NCBI RefSeq assembly: GCF_028640845.1
Contig: NC_080540.1
Location: forward strand, 227,028,794 to 227,092,793
Source: Ahaetulla prasina
Taxonomy: Eukaryota; Chordata; Lepidosauria; Squamata; Colubridae
Direction of reading: 5' to 3'
Length of the DNA: 64,000 nucleotides
The notes beneath the pieces were generated by a model. That model was not told the origin of the DNA. It did no database searches and was given only the letters and a program-made list of their open reading frames with translations. The position numbers and the translations under genes are program-made. Shown piece after piece: positions 58,501 through 64,000 of the stretch (its first letter is position 1; each line of letters opens with the position of its first letter).

Positions 58501-60233
58501 CCAGAATGGCATAGGGTCACCTGCTCAAATAGAGGGTTGGGCTAGAACACCTACAAGGCCCCTTCTAGCTGTGTTATTCTGTATTCTGTAAATTATGCTA
58601 TAAGAGGTGTGCCAGTCTCTTCTTAGGATGCATTAAAAATTTCCTAGGTTTTTAAAAGCATAGGTCGTAAATTAATCCAGAGATTAGGAAAATATCCTTT
58701 CCAGGATATTACAAAAACCTAAATAAGCAATTGGTGTATAATTTGCTTTAGATTGAAAAAAACGGGGGCAGCTCCACTATCCTTCCTTTTCTTTTTCTTT
58801 TTTTTTCTTTTTTTTTTATTGGCCAAGTGTGATTGGACACACAAGGAATTTGTCTTGGTGCAAATGCTCTCAGTGTACATAAAATAATAGATACCTTCAT
58901 CAAGGTACAACACTTACAACACTTCTGAATTCATATAGAGATATTTTGTTTATCACCTGCTTCAGGTTCAAGCCACATGGCATTATATCTTCGACTACAT
59001 CAAGGCTCAACACTGTCCACTTGGTCTCTTGGAAATGGAACTCCTGTTGTTAATAGTCTGATTGGAGACTACTTTGTGTATTATTCACGTGGGCTCCATG
59101 CCAGGCCCTGGCACTTTTGGATCGAGCTGAAGGTGAGTTTGTTCTTTAAACATCACATTTATTTCTTAGATCTCTCCTCTCGTCTTCTGTTAAATGGTTT
59201 GCCCTTTGGATACAGTTTAATTCATCTTCCTCTTTTGAAGTTAACACACAATTGCTTTCTAGTGCTATTAATTTTAATATGCATTTTCTTTAAGTGTCCT
59301 TGACATGACAAGTTTTTATCTTTCATTTCAGGAATACATTAAATCAAATATGCCCTTGAATATTAGATTCCTGCAATTATGCTACCAGCAAATAGACATT
59401 AATCCTGTACTCCTGTATTTGCTTACTTGAAACTCGCTGTGTTGTTTCCAGATACTCACTAAGATTGTATAAATTATCTGTCATTGACTTACTGACATGG
59501 TTATATTAGTAGATGCAAACGGGGTAGCATATACTGTACTATTCATATATTACCAGAGAAGCAAATTAGAATTTGTCTAGTACTGGAGAGAAGTTATTGA
59601 AAGGTGTCCTTTACTTAATAGCAAAATCTCAAACTGCTTTCATGTCTATAAAATATGAGCACTTTTTCTATCTATATATATAGAGTCTGAATTACGTTTT
59701 GATGTAGAATGATATTGGCAAAAGAAAAGCAACAGAATGTCTTGATATTCTGCTCTGTATGTTTGAATTAAGGTTCACTTCCTCAGTTTTTTTAATGGGG
59801 ACTAAACATTTTCTACATTCAATTTTATTTGCTAGCTATAGTGCTTATACATCCTGCTTCAGGCTTAAATAACATTTTGTTTTGGAAACAGCCACTTTAA
59901 CACCGTTTCAGTGAGCAGCTTGGAATTCTTTAAAACTTTGGTTTCTCCAGCTGATTATACTCTTTGGTTCATTCTTTGCAAGTTTTGAATTCTGCCATTA
60001 CACAGTGCTGAATAAGAATAGGATTCAAATAATCAGACATGAGCTTATTTGCTTTTTTCTCTTTTTAGGGTTCAGACAAATCCACGAAAGGAATGGTCAC
60101 CCTTGCTATAGTTAACCATTATTTTTTTGGAGAAGATCAAAAGTCATCTCAGTTACATGCTTTATTGGAAAGATTGCCCAACTGGATTTATCCCTTAAGC
60201 TGGACTTCTACCTATGACCAGTTTATCTTTTAA
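27074..60233 (+). CDS. ERMP1: ERMP1 (ER metallopeptidase 1, Felix-ina), complete, 15 exons
   Basis: Fifteen coding exons with consensus AG/GT borders and matching phases sum to 2685 nt: 894 residues plus stop (human about 904). The protein is an integral ER-membrane zinc peptidase of family M28, linked in rodents to ovarian follicle organisation. It has a short cytoplasmic N terminus, one membrane span (about 59-83), the peptidase domain (about 103-370), a multi-span region (about 385-670) and a C-terminal luminal domain. Expected metal ligands are all present: His194 (CHFDS), Asp206 (ASDDA), Glu241 (GAEES), Glu267 (NLEAAG) and His343 (YHTKYD); Glu240 is the predicted general base. The start is fixed by an in-frame TAG at 27071-27073 touching the ATG. 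Introns carry many transposons; an LTR lies 22 bp upstream of exon 5. Nothing in the coding sequence suggests decay. Confidence 0.96.
27379..31164 (+). other. ERMP1: ERMP1 intron 1: mostly unique sequence
   Basis: Apart from an AGAT/AGAC microsatellite (28569-28622), I see no clear repeat. CAGTGATTTTCAACTGGTGC at about 30897 may be the left end of a hAT relic. Open frames here lack family resemblance. Confidence 0.4.
28569..28622. repeat. Tetranucleotide microsatellite (AGAT/AGAC)n
   Basis: AGAT units change to AGAC in the right half, then revert. Confidence 0.95.
31165..31466 (+). CDS. ERMP1: ERMP1 exon 2
   Basis: 302 nt after TCCCACAG, ending ACTTCAG|GTAAAT. It encodes [19 protein letters not shown] through [11 protein letters not shown], including zinc ligand His194. 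Confidence 0.96.
32278..32405 (+). CDS. ERMP1: ERMP1 exon 3
   Basis: 128 nt, ending CTTACAG|GTAAGA. It encodes [14 protein letters not shown] and [12 protein letters not shown]: bridging Asp206, general base Glu240 and ligand Glu241. Confidence 0.95.
32520..32715 (+). mobile_element. LINE tail with (ATTCT)n microsatellite
   Basis: GCATATGCACCAAGACAAAT and CCAATAAAGAATTC are followed by ATTCT units (about 32665-32712). This is the same 3' end seen in antisense at 42156, 44139 and 58815. Partial tandem duplication of CTATGACTATCATTAAGTG precedes it (32480-32555). It matches the microsatellite-tailed CR1 LINEs described from snakes. Confidence 0.8.
33048..33171. mobile_element. Foldback hAT-type element, TSD TTTTATGT
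   Basis: The ends CAGGGGTCTCCGACCTTGGT and its exact inverse give long arms containing TTTAAGACTTGTGGACTTCA. It is flanked by TTTTATGT (33040-33047 and 33172-33179). Relatives are at 45898, 46527 and 50061. Confidence 0.9.
33534..33639 (+). CDS. ERMP1: ERMP1 exon 4
   Basis: 106 nt after AAATCAAG, ending CAGACTG|GTAAGA. It encodes [18 protein letters not shown] and [16 protein letters not shown], including ligand Glu267. Confidence 0.95.
34462..34697. mobile_element. Tc1/mariner-type MITE (AAAATAAGAC family)
   Basis: Flanked by TA (34460-34461 and 34698-34699), with ends CCCTGTTTCTCCTAAAATAA and TTATTTTCAAGGAACACAG. Related to the larger element at 9500. Confidence 0.75.
34980..36060 (-). 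mobile_element. Degenerate non-LTR reverse transcriptase fossil
   Basis: Around 35048-35290 the minus strand reads [15 protein letters not shown] and later [14 protein letters not shown], resembling the AFDS and GxxQGCxLGPxLF blocks of LINE RTs. The region to about 36060 has no other assignment and may be further parts of the same element. It is too decayed for a family call. Confidence 0.45.
36198..36744 (-). mobile_element. Solo LTR, copy 2 (547 bp), TSD GTTGT
   Basis: Plus-strand limits are TGTTCTGTCCCC and GGAGTCACAACA, with GTTGT on both sides (36193-36197 and 36745-36749). The minus-strand TATA-like GGGGATAAAAGT is at about 36454-36465. It has split the pyrimidine/branch-site region of ERMP1 intron 4. 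Confidence 0.92.
36767..36913 (+). CDS. ERMP1: ERMP1 exon 5 (LTR abuts its acceptor)
   Basis: 147 nt after AATTCTTACAG, ending GTTCCAG|GTGTGT. It encodes [20 protein letters not shown] through [12 protein letters not shown] solo LTR and its 5-bp duplication end at 36749, so only 17 nt of non-duplicated intron remain before the exon. Confidence 0.95.
37201..37425 (-). mobile_element. tRNA-derived SINE, diverged
   Basis: AGCAATAGCAATAGCAGCTA, CAGCATATTGCCCC and CTGAGTCAACCTTGAGCC match the family at 5148. Diverged at the tRNA-like end. Confidence 0.75.
37600..38534 (-). mobile_element. TIR-flanked element carrying a Ty3/gypsy pol fragment
   Basis: The two ends are inverse copies of TGTTATGTCCTGYACCGGCA (one difference), extending to about 21 bp. 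The flank CACTT is duplicated exactly (37595-37599 and 38535-38539). The minus strand holds one open frame of about 300 codons with gypsy RNase H motifs ([27 protein letters not shown]) and an integrase zinc-finger start (HRGHPG, CHRCQ). RT and the integrase core are missing. Both ends fall within pol-like sequence, so this is not an ordinary LTR. It may be a non-autonomous element mobilised by retroviral-type integrase. Confidence 0.85.
37630..38535 (-). pseudogene. Ty3/gypsy RNase H and integrase N-terminal fragment
   Basis: About 301 codons without a stop: the end of RT/connection, then RNase H (about residues 40-150), a linker, and the H2C2 integrase finger (about 258-292), ending at a stop just past the finger. 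No protease, RT palm or DDE core. The open frame is little decayed, suggesting a recent copy. It is antisense to ERMP1. Confidence 0.88.
38859..38951 (+). CDS. ERMP1: ERMP1 exon 6
   Basis: 93 nt after ACTGACAG, ending AGAGCAG|GTTAGT. It encodes [18 protein letters not shown], with the last zinc ligand His343. Confidence 0.96.
39497..39709 (+). CDS. ERMP1: ERMP1 exon 7
   Basis: 213 nt after CCCCCCAAG, ending AAAAGAG|GTAAGT. It encodes the end of the peptidase domain and two hydrophobic segments ([14 protein letters not shown] and [15 protein letters not shown]). Confidence 0.95.
39877..40790 (+). mobile_element. Possible endogenous-retrovirus LTR with adjoining primer-binding site
   Basis: TGGCACCCAATAAGGGGC (40745-40762) resembles a retroviral primer-binding site of the TGGCGCCC type. 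About 14 bp upstream a TG...CA segment could end at CCCTGTCACA (40722-40731). A possible left edge is TGTGGCACAT (39877). Part of this sequence (40200-40440) recurs at 43196-43430. No gag/pol frame follows. The limits are tentative. Confidence 0.35.
40886..41140 (-). mobile_element. tRNA-derived SINE, second family
   Basis: Closely matches 7600-7900: CCCGCCCTTCTCCGAAGACT, CTCATTTTACCTACC and the tRNA-like GCCTGAGCTATTCCGGCCC end. Confidence 0.85.
41290..41600 (+). repeat. Dispersed repeat related to 25500-25870
   Basis: CTCTGAGCTTGCTTATTTTC, TTGCAGATGTTTCATTACCT and AACATCATCAGTGCTAG match the arm at about 25721-25780. The class is unassigned. Confidence 0.6.
42156..42420 (-). mobile_element. 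Microsatellite-tailed LINE fragment
   Basis: AATAG units (42156-42170) precede TTTTATTGGCCAAGTGTGAT and GGACACACAAGGAATTTGTC. The sequence parallels 44180-44435. Confidence 0.85.
43196..43430 (+). repeat. Second copy of the 40200-40440 repeat
   Basis: AAGTGTTGGTTCATGTTTGG, AAGAACAATCCAG and CTGTTGGTAGAGAAGCCCTG parallel the earlier copy. Probably fragments of one LTR-type family, but no terminal features are seen. Confidence 0.6.
43799..43864. repeat. Near-perfect 30-bp hairpin, 6-nt loop
   Basis: Arms 43799-43828 and 43835-43864 pair with one mismatch; the core is TTAGTCTGCAGATCCTACA. No flanking target duplication recognised. It lies in ERMP1 intron 7. Confidence 0.9.
44139..44990 (-). 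mobile_element. LINE 3' portion with (AATAG)n tail and RT C-terminal frame
   Basis: The AATAG array (44139-44184) is followed by the tail consensus. A 176-codon open frame (44447-44977, minus) reads [38 protein letters not shown] and [20 protein letters not shown], the region C-terminal to RT in CR1/L2-superfamily LINEs. The 5' end is truncated. The intact frame suggests fairly recent insertion. Confidence 0.88.
45214..45434 (+). CDS. ERMP1: ERMP1 exon 8
   Basis: 221 nt after TTTCCCCCCCAG, ending TATAAA|GTAAGT. It encodes membrane spans including [20 protein letters not shown] and [20 protein letters not shown]. Confidence 0.95.
45898..46011. mobile_element. Foldback hAT-type element, TSD ACCTAGAT
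   Basis: CATGGGTCTCAAACTTGGCT to GAGCCAAGTTTGCAAACCCCG, flanked by ACCTAGAT (45890-45897 and 46012-46019). Confidence 0.88.
46248..46422 (+). CDS. ERMP1: ERMP1 exon 9
   Basis: 175 nt after CTTTTCCCAG, ending GAAAAAG|GTATGG. It encodes [15 protein letters not shown] and [15 protein letters not shown]. This donor is chosen because it restores the phase with exon 10; reading on into the intron would break it. Confidence 0.92.
46527..46632. mobile_element. Foldback hAT-type element
   Basis: CAGGGATCTCCAACCTTGGC and its inverse, flanked by TTGTAAAT and TTGTAAAC (7 of 8). It lies about 100 bp past ERMP1 exon 9. Confidence 0.88.
47404..47441. repeat. Perfect 17-bp hairpin, 4-nt loop
   Basis: ACCAAGTTAGAGGGATA (47404-47420), loop GATA, exact inverse 47425-47441. 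In ERMP1 intron 9. Confidence 0.9.
47733..47902. mobile_element. hAT-type element
   Basis: Ends CAGGAGTGGGTTCTACTTAC and GAGCAGCCCACCACTG. The flanks are CATATTAT and CATACTAT (7 of 8). 170 bp, with TTTACTACCGGTTC repeated internally. Confidence 0.85.
48626..48816 (+). CDS. ERMP1: ERMP1 exon 10
   Basis: 191 nt after TCTGTTACAG, ending TATTTG|GTAAGA. It encodes [28 protein letters not shown] and a further membrane span. Confidence 0.95.
50061..50152. mobile_element. Foldback hAT-type element, TSD GTATAAGT
   Basis: 92 bp, almost entirely self-complementary (CAGGGGTCTCCAACCTTGGT arm), flanked by GTATAAGT (50053-50060 and 50153-50160). It lies about 140 bp upstream of ERMP1 exon 11. Confidence 0.92.
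50294..50446 (+). CDS. ERMP1: ERMP1 exon 11
   Basis: 153 nt after TTTTTTCTAG, ending CTTCAG|GTAAAA. It encodes [11 protein letters not shown], the last membrane span ([20 protein letters not shown]) and PRPKRMLLQ. Confidence 0.95.
51520..52068 (-). mobile_element. Solo LTR, copy 3 (549 bp), TSD CCATC
   Basis: Limits TGTTCTGTTTCC and GGGTCACAACA, with CCATC on both sides (51515-51519 and 52069-52073). The minus-strand TATA box GGCTATAAAAGG is at about 51767-51778. Like the other copies, the segment before the TATA keeps a long acidic Ser/Pro-rich open frame ([18 protein letters not shown]). Confidence 0.92.
52253..52631. mobile_element. Diverged Tc1/mariner-type MITE
   Basis: ACAATTAGTCCTGGAGTTGC on the left and TAAGTTGAGGACTACTTGTA on the right resemble the 22048 family. 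The interior has CATGTGACCACAGGACATTA. Confidence 0.7.
53130..55404 (-). mobile_element. L1-like insertion, 2.3 kb, probably non-autonomous, 15-bp TSD
   Basis: AAAAGGCATATTCCT occurs on both sides (53115-53129 and 55405-55419). On the minus strand the element starts with a GC-richer leader (about 55404-55060), runs through A-rich sequence with an ORF1-like start ([20 protein letters not shown]), and ends in poly(A) against the left duplication. No reverse transcriptase is present. Two segments (54729-54830 and 54885-54995) are diverged tandem copies, as are about 53340-53440 and 53550-53640. L1 affiliation is inferred from structure and the ORF1-like start. Confidence 0.75.
55971..56226. mobile_element. 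hAT-type element (2721 family)
   Basis: CAAGGAGTGTCAAACTCAAG to GAGTTTAACACTCCTG, flanked by GCTGTTGA on both sides (allowing one shared base). It lies about 220 bp before ERMP1 exon 12. Confidence 0.85.
56449..56651 (+). CDS. ERMP1: ERMP1 exon 12
   Basis: 203 nt after TTTTTCCAG, ending TTTTTTCG|GTTGGT in phase 2. It encodes [26 protein letters not shown] and [13 protein letters not shown] of the luminal C-terminal domain. Confidence 0.94.
57740..57855 (+). CDS. ERMP1: ERMP1 exon 13
   Basis: 116 nt after TTTTTTAACAG, ending GTAATAG|GTGGGT. It encodes [20 protein letters not shown] and [18 protein letters not shown]. Confidence 0.95.
58097..58345 (-). mobile_element. Microsatellite-tail-family LINE fragment
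   Basis: GGCCAAGTATGATTGGACAC and CATATGCTCTCGATGTACAT parallel 42170-42370, without the AATAG array. Confidence 0.8.
58350..58600 (+). mobile_element. CR1 LINE 3' end
   Basis: GAGAAATTTCCTGACAGTGA, GTTTGCCTCCAGAAGTTATG and CTACAAGGCCCCTTCTAGCT match the CR1 terminal consensus. Confidence 0.85.
58815..58922 (-). mobile_element. Short microsatellite-tail-family LINE end
   Basis: TTTATTGGCCAAGTGTGATT then GGACACACAAGGAATTTGTC, truncated after about 108 bp. It ends about 44 bp before ERMP1 exon 14. Confidence 0.8.
58966..59132 (+). CDS. ERMP1: ERMP1 exon 14
   Basis: 167 nt after CACCTGCTTCAG, ending CTGAAG|GTGAGT. It encodes [29 protein letters not shown] and WHFWIELK. Confidence 0.95.
60069..60233 (+). 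CDS. ERMP1: ERMP1 exon 15 (last)
   Basis: 165 nt after TCTCTTTTTAG to the TAA at 60231-60233. It encodes [27 protein letters not shown] and the C terminus TYDQFIF, close to the mammalian TYDLFVF end. Confidence 0.95.
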   Translation, partial: GSDKSTKGMVTLAIVNHYFFGEDQKSSQLHALLERLPNWIYPLSWTSTYDQFIF

Positions 60234-61300
60234 TCTAGAAATTACAAAAAGGTCAATTGTCTCTCAATTGCTGGATGCCACTTTTGTTCATAGGGAGCTT
60301 GGGTGAGTTGGAAAAGATGGCATTCCTGACTGAAAGAAAAGCTATGAGGAATAATTTAGCCACAAGTATATTTTAATGGCAGTATTGATAAGACCTCTTT
60401 GGGAAAGGAGGCCTTGTGTTTCTTTAATGCAAATATATATATATATATATGTATATCACCAGTTTCTGCCACTTGAATAGTCCCTTCACCTGCTGACATT
60501 ATAACATGAAACTGCCTTTTGGAAAGTAGCTTTAGAACAGCTGTTCTTGGGGTTTTGCAATAAAAGGAGCTTTTGAACTGGAGCTACAAGCACAAAATAA
60601 CATACTTTACTGCCTTTAAATAATACAAGTGCTGCCTTGTGCTTAATATTTTGATGTGTTCTCATTGACTAAGGAATTGTAATTAAGCATCATTAAGGCT
60701 ATCATGAAGAATATGGAACTGTTAATGGTAATTGCTGCAATAATGATATTCATTTTGAATGCACTATGTAAGTAAAGCTCTTTTAATTATAATGCCAACA
60801 AACTTGATAGTCAATCTCACTGAAATCTTAAGTTTGTGTGTTCCAGTTTTACTTCTTTTTCCTTCTTTTTTCTGGATTCTTTTACGCCTATGAGAGTAAA
60901 GTCCATATTTCCCTGACTTCCCTATGGCAATCAAGTAGTATATGAGCAAAACAGTGTCCTGTTCATCCAGTGTAAGCATCTAGCACTATATTTCTAAGCA
61001 CTGAGTTACCATTCTGGTCTCCTGTACACACACATACACACACACACACACACATATTATTGGTGATAATATGCCCATTAGTTAACTACTGAACTGGTTA
61101 CTTACAATTATTTTTATTATTTACCTGATATTTCAGGAGAGTGTCATTTAGACTCCATTGGAAGCTGCAAGTTTCTATAAAATTAGGAAAACTTATGGGG
61201 AAATCAAGTTGTATTATTGATCCCTTGTCTATGTGCAAAAAAAAATTAATTTATTTTACCAAAAAATAGGAATAAACAATTCCTAAGCTGAAGAAACTGT
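60234..61300 (+). other. ERMP1: ERMP1 3' untranslated region (end uncertain)
   Basis: AATAAA occurs at 60559-60564 and again near 61271. Either could be used. The span includes an AT run (about 60436-60450) and a CA microsatellite (61024-61054). No coding exon of the expected neighbour RIC1 is visible. Confidence 0.45.
61024..61054. repeat. (CA)n microsatellite
   Basis: Alternating CA with a single AT interruption. Confidence 0.95.
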
Positions 61301-61599
61301 AAAGTTGGTATGAGCCTCTGCAGAAGAGCGTTAAGGTTTTTTTAGTCTTCTTGCATGGACTTTTCTAAGGCAGTAACCCCAGAGTCCTTGAGAGAACACT
61401 CCAGGAGCTGTAGTACAGAGTAGCCTGACATACTTTCTCTGTGGCCAAGGGGTTAATCCTTGGGGGAAGGACATCCAACTTCCCAAATATTGTAATCTTT
61501 GCTGCTCCAGACCTGAAGACCAAATGGGCAGAGATGAATGGGGGAATCGAAGTCCCCTCTGACTGTAAATGCAGGCCAACTGCCAATCACCCAAATTTT

Positions 61600-61712
61600 G
61601 ATATTCCAATGACAGTAACTTCAGCGACCGGTCATAATATACCATTTATTTAGTGCCACTGTAATGTCCAATGGTCGCTAAATGAATGGTTGTTAAGCAA
61701 GGATTGTCAAGG
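61600..61712. mobile_element. Right part of a Tc1/mariner-type MITE
   Basis: AATGGTCGCTAAATGAATGG and TTGTTAAGCAAGGATTGTC match the right end of the 22048 family. The left part is diverged. Confidence 0.65.
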
Positions 61713-61873
61713 ATCCCCTATTTTACAAATAATTTGAGAAACGAATGCTGTTATGAGGAATTTGAAGTAAAAAAAGGATAATTGGTCATTGCTGTTCCAT
61801 TCATGTTCTATAGAATAGGGATTGGATGAGGCCAGACCTGGCTCTTCCTTCTGTTATATAGCTGCTCTTTTAG

Positions 61874-61974
61874 TACCTTGTATCAAGAAAACTGAACAGT
61901 GTTCAAAGATTAGGAACCTCAGGGCAGAAGGAAAATAAATTTTAAAGTAAATCAAGTTTTCTTGATACAAGGTA
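61874..61974. repeat. 20-bp perfect inverted repeat with 61-bp spacer
   Basis: TACCTTGTATCAAGAAAACT (61874-61893) is the exact inverse of 61955-61974. It could be an undescribed MITE end; no flanking duplication was identified. Confidence 0.85.
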
Positions 61975-62570
61975 TTTTCTCTTTGCTAAGAGAAAGGAGG
62001 GATAGACATTGGGATCTGATTTATCGATTAGGGGGTTCTTGAATTTTGGAGAGATACCATTTAAATCTTTATTAAAAAGTATCAAATGGAAGCTAACCCA
62101 GCCATTTGATTCATTGTATTTTCTCCTCTGTGCATCAATTTTAGAGAATTTTTTTAAAAAAATGATAAATTATTTTATTGTATGGTAACTTGAAAGACAT
62201 TTTACGCACAAAGCCAGTTAGGTGACTTTGGGCCAATTTCTCCCTAAGTCCTAGATATTGAAAACCACTTCTGAAATCTGGCCAAGAAAACTTCAGGGAC
62301 TTGAAAGCATCCAAAAAATAAAAACAAAAAACTTAGGCATGGTAAAGCAACAGAAGAGTTCTGGTAAATTCAACAGCTTAAGTAGTTATGGATGCAAGGT
62401 AACCACTGTTTCGGAACCGTATTGGCTGCCACTTGGTTTCTAAAGGCAGTTCAGATCCCTGTTTGACACTTTTAAAGCTCTACATGACTCAGGAACATGA
62501 AATCTTATTCAGGTTGAATCTCATTCGTTTAGTAAAAGGGGAGGAGAGTTTTTATCATCTAGGCCTAGGG

Positions 62571-63180
62571 CAGTGTTTCTCAACCTTAGCAACTTTAAAG
62601 TGAATGTCAGGGTTCCAATGGATGCCCTAATTAAATCATGAGTCTCGAGCCAAGCATTAAATCATGAGTCTCAAGCCAAGCTTCAAAAGATATCTAGTTA
62701 TTTATTAGGAGCTTCATGTTGGCACGTTCCCAAGTGAAGCCAGCTCTGACCCTATGTAATTTACATTCCAATTATGACCCTGTTTCCCCCATCCACCCAG
62801 GGTGTGTCATCAATCACATTCGCCAATGGAGCAATTTCACGGGTTGTAGAGGTCATTCCCCTTTGGTTGCTGTAGGTAACCCTGGGATACAGCCTTGAGA
62901 GAGATAAGTGTGGAATGTGCATCTGTCTTTGGCTGCTGTGCCATTTCACGGGTTTTCCATCCCCACTGGCCTATGGCAACTCAAGAGCAGGCCAGGGATG
63001 CTTTGCAACTCCCAGAATTCCCCAGCAATTCCCCAGTTTGAGACATGTCAGTGATGAGTCCCCTTCTTTGTATCAGCTTACCCTGATAGCCAGACAACCC
63101 TTTATGGCATTTTCAGAGAGCTGCAAAAGCTCTTTAGTAAGGTCTTTGGAACAGGTCAGATTAGCTGCTGAGGTGAACAC
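62571..63180. mobile_element. hAT relic interrupted by a possible LTR-type insertion
   Basis: CAGTGTTTCTCAACCTTAGC (62573) and, much later, CAACTCCCAGAATTCCCCAG (63006) are halves of a common hAT consensus. Between them lies unrelated sequence starting TGTCAGGGTTCC with a partial internal duplication (AAATCATGAGTCTC twice). No clean target duplication was seen. Confidence 0.4.
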
Positions 63181-64000
63181 TGGATTGACTATATATAATT
63201 CTAGTTAATTTTTGTTTTTATATTTATTCTGTTAGTGGTGCAAGGACTGAGAATCACCAGAAATGTAACTGTATATAAATTGCAATAAGAACATCATCAT
63301 TATGGACTGGACTGTTCTTCAATATTAAAACTTCTAAAGCCAAAATCTCAGCAATGTTCCAAGTACCATGCACAGATTTCTTCAAACTTGAGCCCTCCTT
63401 TTAGATTTCAGTTTCCATAATCTGCAGCCTTTGAGGCCATACTATCAGGAATTTAGGAGAGTTTCTGCACTATTATTGGAGATTAAATTAAGGAAGTTGA
63501 TAGTATTTGAAGTAAAAAAGCAATGTTATGTAAGCATCTTGATTAGTTAAGTTGCAATGGTATCTTATGCAGTTCTTGGAATTCATAATGGAATCTAACA
63601 TTGCTACTAGAATATCAAATCATACGATACTAAATTGTGAATGGCAGAAAGTGATAAACATGAGCAACAGAGGTAACATCTAGTTTATAATCACTTCAAG
63701 TAAATGTGATAAAGCATTCATTGATTTGGAAGTAGTTCTTCAATATTTTCAAGCTTTAACATTTGGCATGACAGTCTAAAAATTATTTGTAGTTGTAAAT
63801 CAGATAAGCATTGACTTATACTGATTCAATTTCTTAGAATATAATGGCTAATTATAACAAGCTAGTTACAAAACCTTATGTGTAGAAGAATGTTCCACTC
63901 CATAATGTGTGGTAGAATTTACGTCTTTGATGAAAAAAAGTGCCTTTGTTTCATAGATGTCAATGAGATGGAAATTTAGATTATCTTGTTAAAAGAGTTC
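63181..64000. other. No feature recognised
   Basis: AT-rich sequence to the window edge. By synteny the 3' end of RIC1 on the minus strand is expected in or just beyond here, but no frame or splice pattern supports it. Confidence 0.4.

Noticed and set aside
61331..61645. 104-codon minus-strand frame as a RIC1 exon
   Set aside because: The right part is MITE sequence, the frame has no recognisable RIC1 residues and no splice pattern.

Overview
This window is vertebrate nuclear DNA, most likely from a snake. Genes are split by GT-AG introns, and there is no operon structure. Between exons the DNA is packed with retrotransposons and small DNA transposons. The squamate/snake guess rests on AATAG-tailed LINE copies, tRNA-derived SINEs of a squamate type, CR1 and L2-like LINEs, and a gene order matching the amniote KIAA2026-MLANA-ERMP1 block (human 9p24.1). 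The species assignment is inference.

Layout: (1) 1-716 (+) is the C-terminal coding end of KIAA2026, then its 3' UTR to about 1.5 kb. (2) MLANA is on the minus strand with four coding exons at 16448-16521, 11764-11860, 10346-10450 and 7292-7360. They splice in frame to a 114-residue melanosomal membrane protein, and the exons besides the last are mostly too short to show up as long open frames. (3) 16.6-26.3 kb is intergenic and made largely of repeats. (4) 26.4-27.4 kb is a GC-rich, GA/CT-rich promoter and first exon. (5) ERMP1 (+), an M28-family zinc peptidase of the ER membrane, runs from 27074 to 60233 in 15 coding exons. Exon lengths and phases close perfectly to 894 codons plus stop, and all expected zinc ligands are present. 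(6) 60.2-64 kb holds the ERMP1 3' UTR and flank. By synteny RIC1 should follow on the minus strand, but I could not identify any of its exons.

The transposon layer has fine structure. Three solo LTRs of one family lie in the same (minus) orientation, each with an exact 5-bp target duplication. One of them landed 22 bp upstream of ERMP1 exon 5, inside the splice-acceptor region. A 935-bp element in ERMP1 intron 5 has about 21-bp terminal inverted repeats and a 5-bp duplication, carries a Ty3/gypsy RNase H-integrase fragment, and sits inside a SINE. A 2.3-kb L1-like insertion with a 15-bp target duplication looks non-autonomous. A hAT-type element near 17 kb carries a broken piece of a host-like coiled-coil gene. 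Many foldback elements with 8-bp duplications sit in the introns.

No prokaryotic-type systems, CRISPR arrays or genuine tRNA/rRNA genes were seen. The most unusual signals are the TIR-flanked gypsy fragment, the LTR at the ERMP1 acceptor, the long open frame shared by the LTR U3 regions, and the gene-fragment capture.
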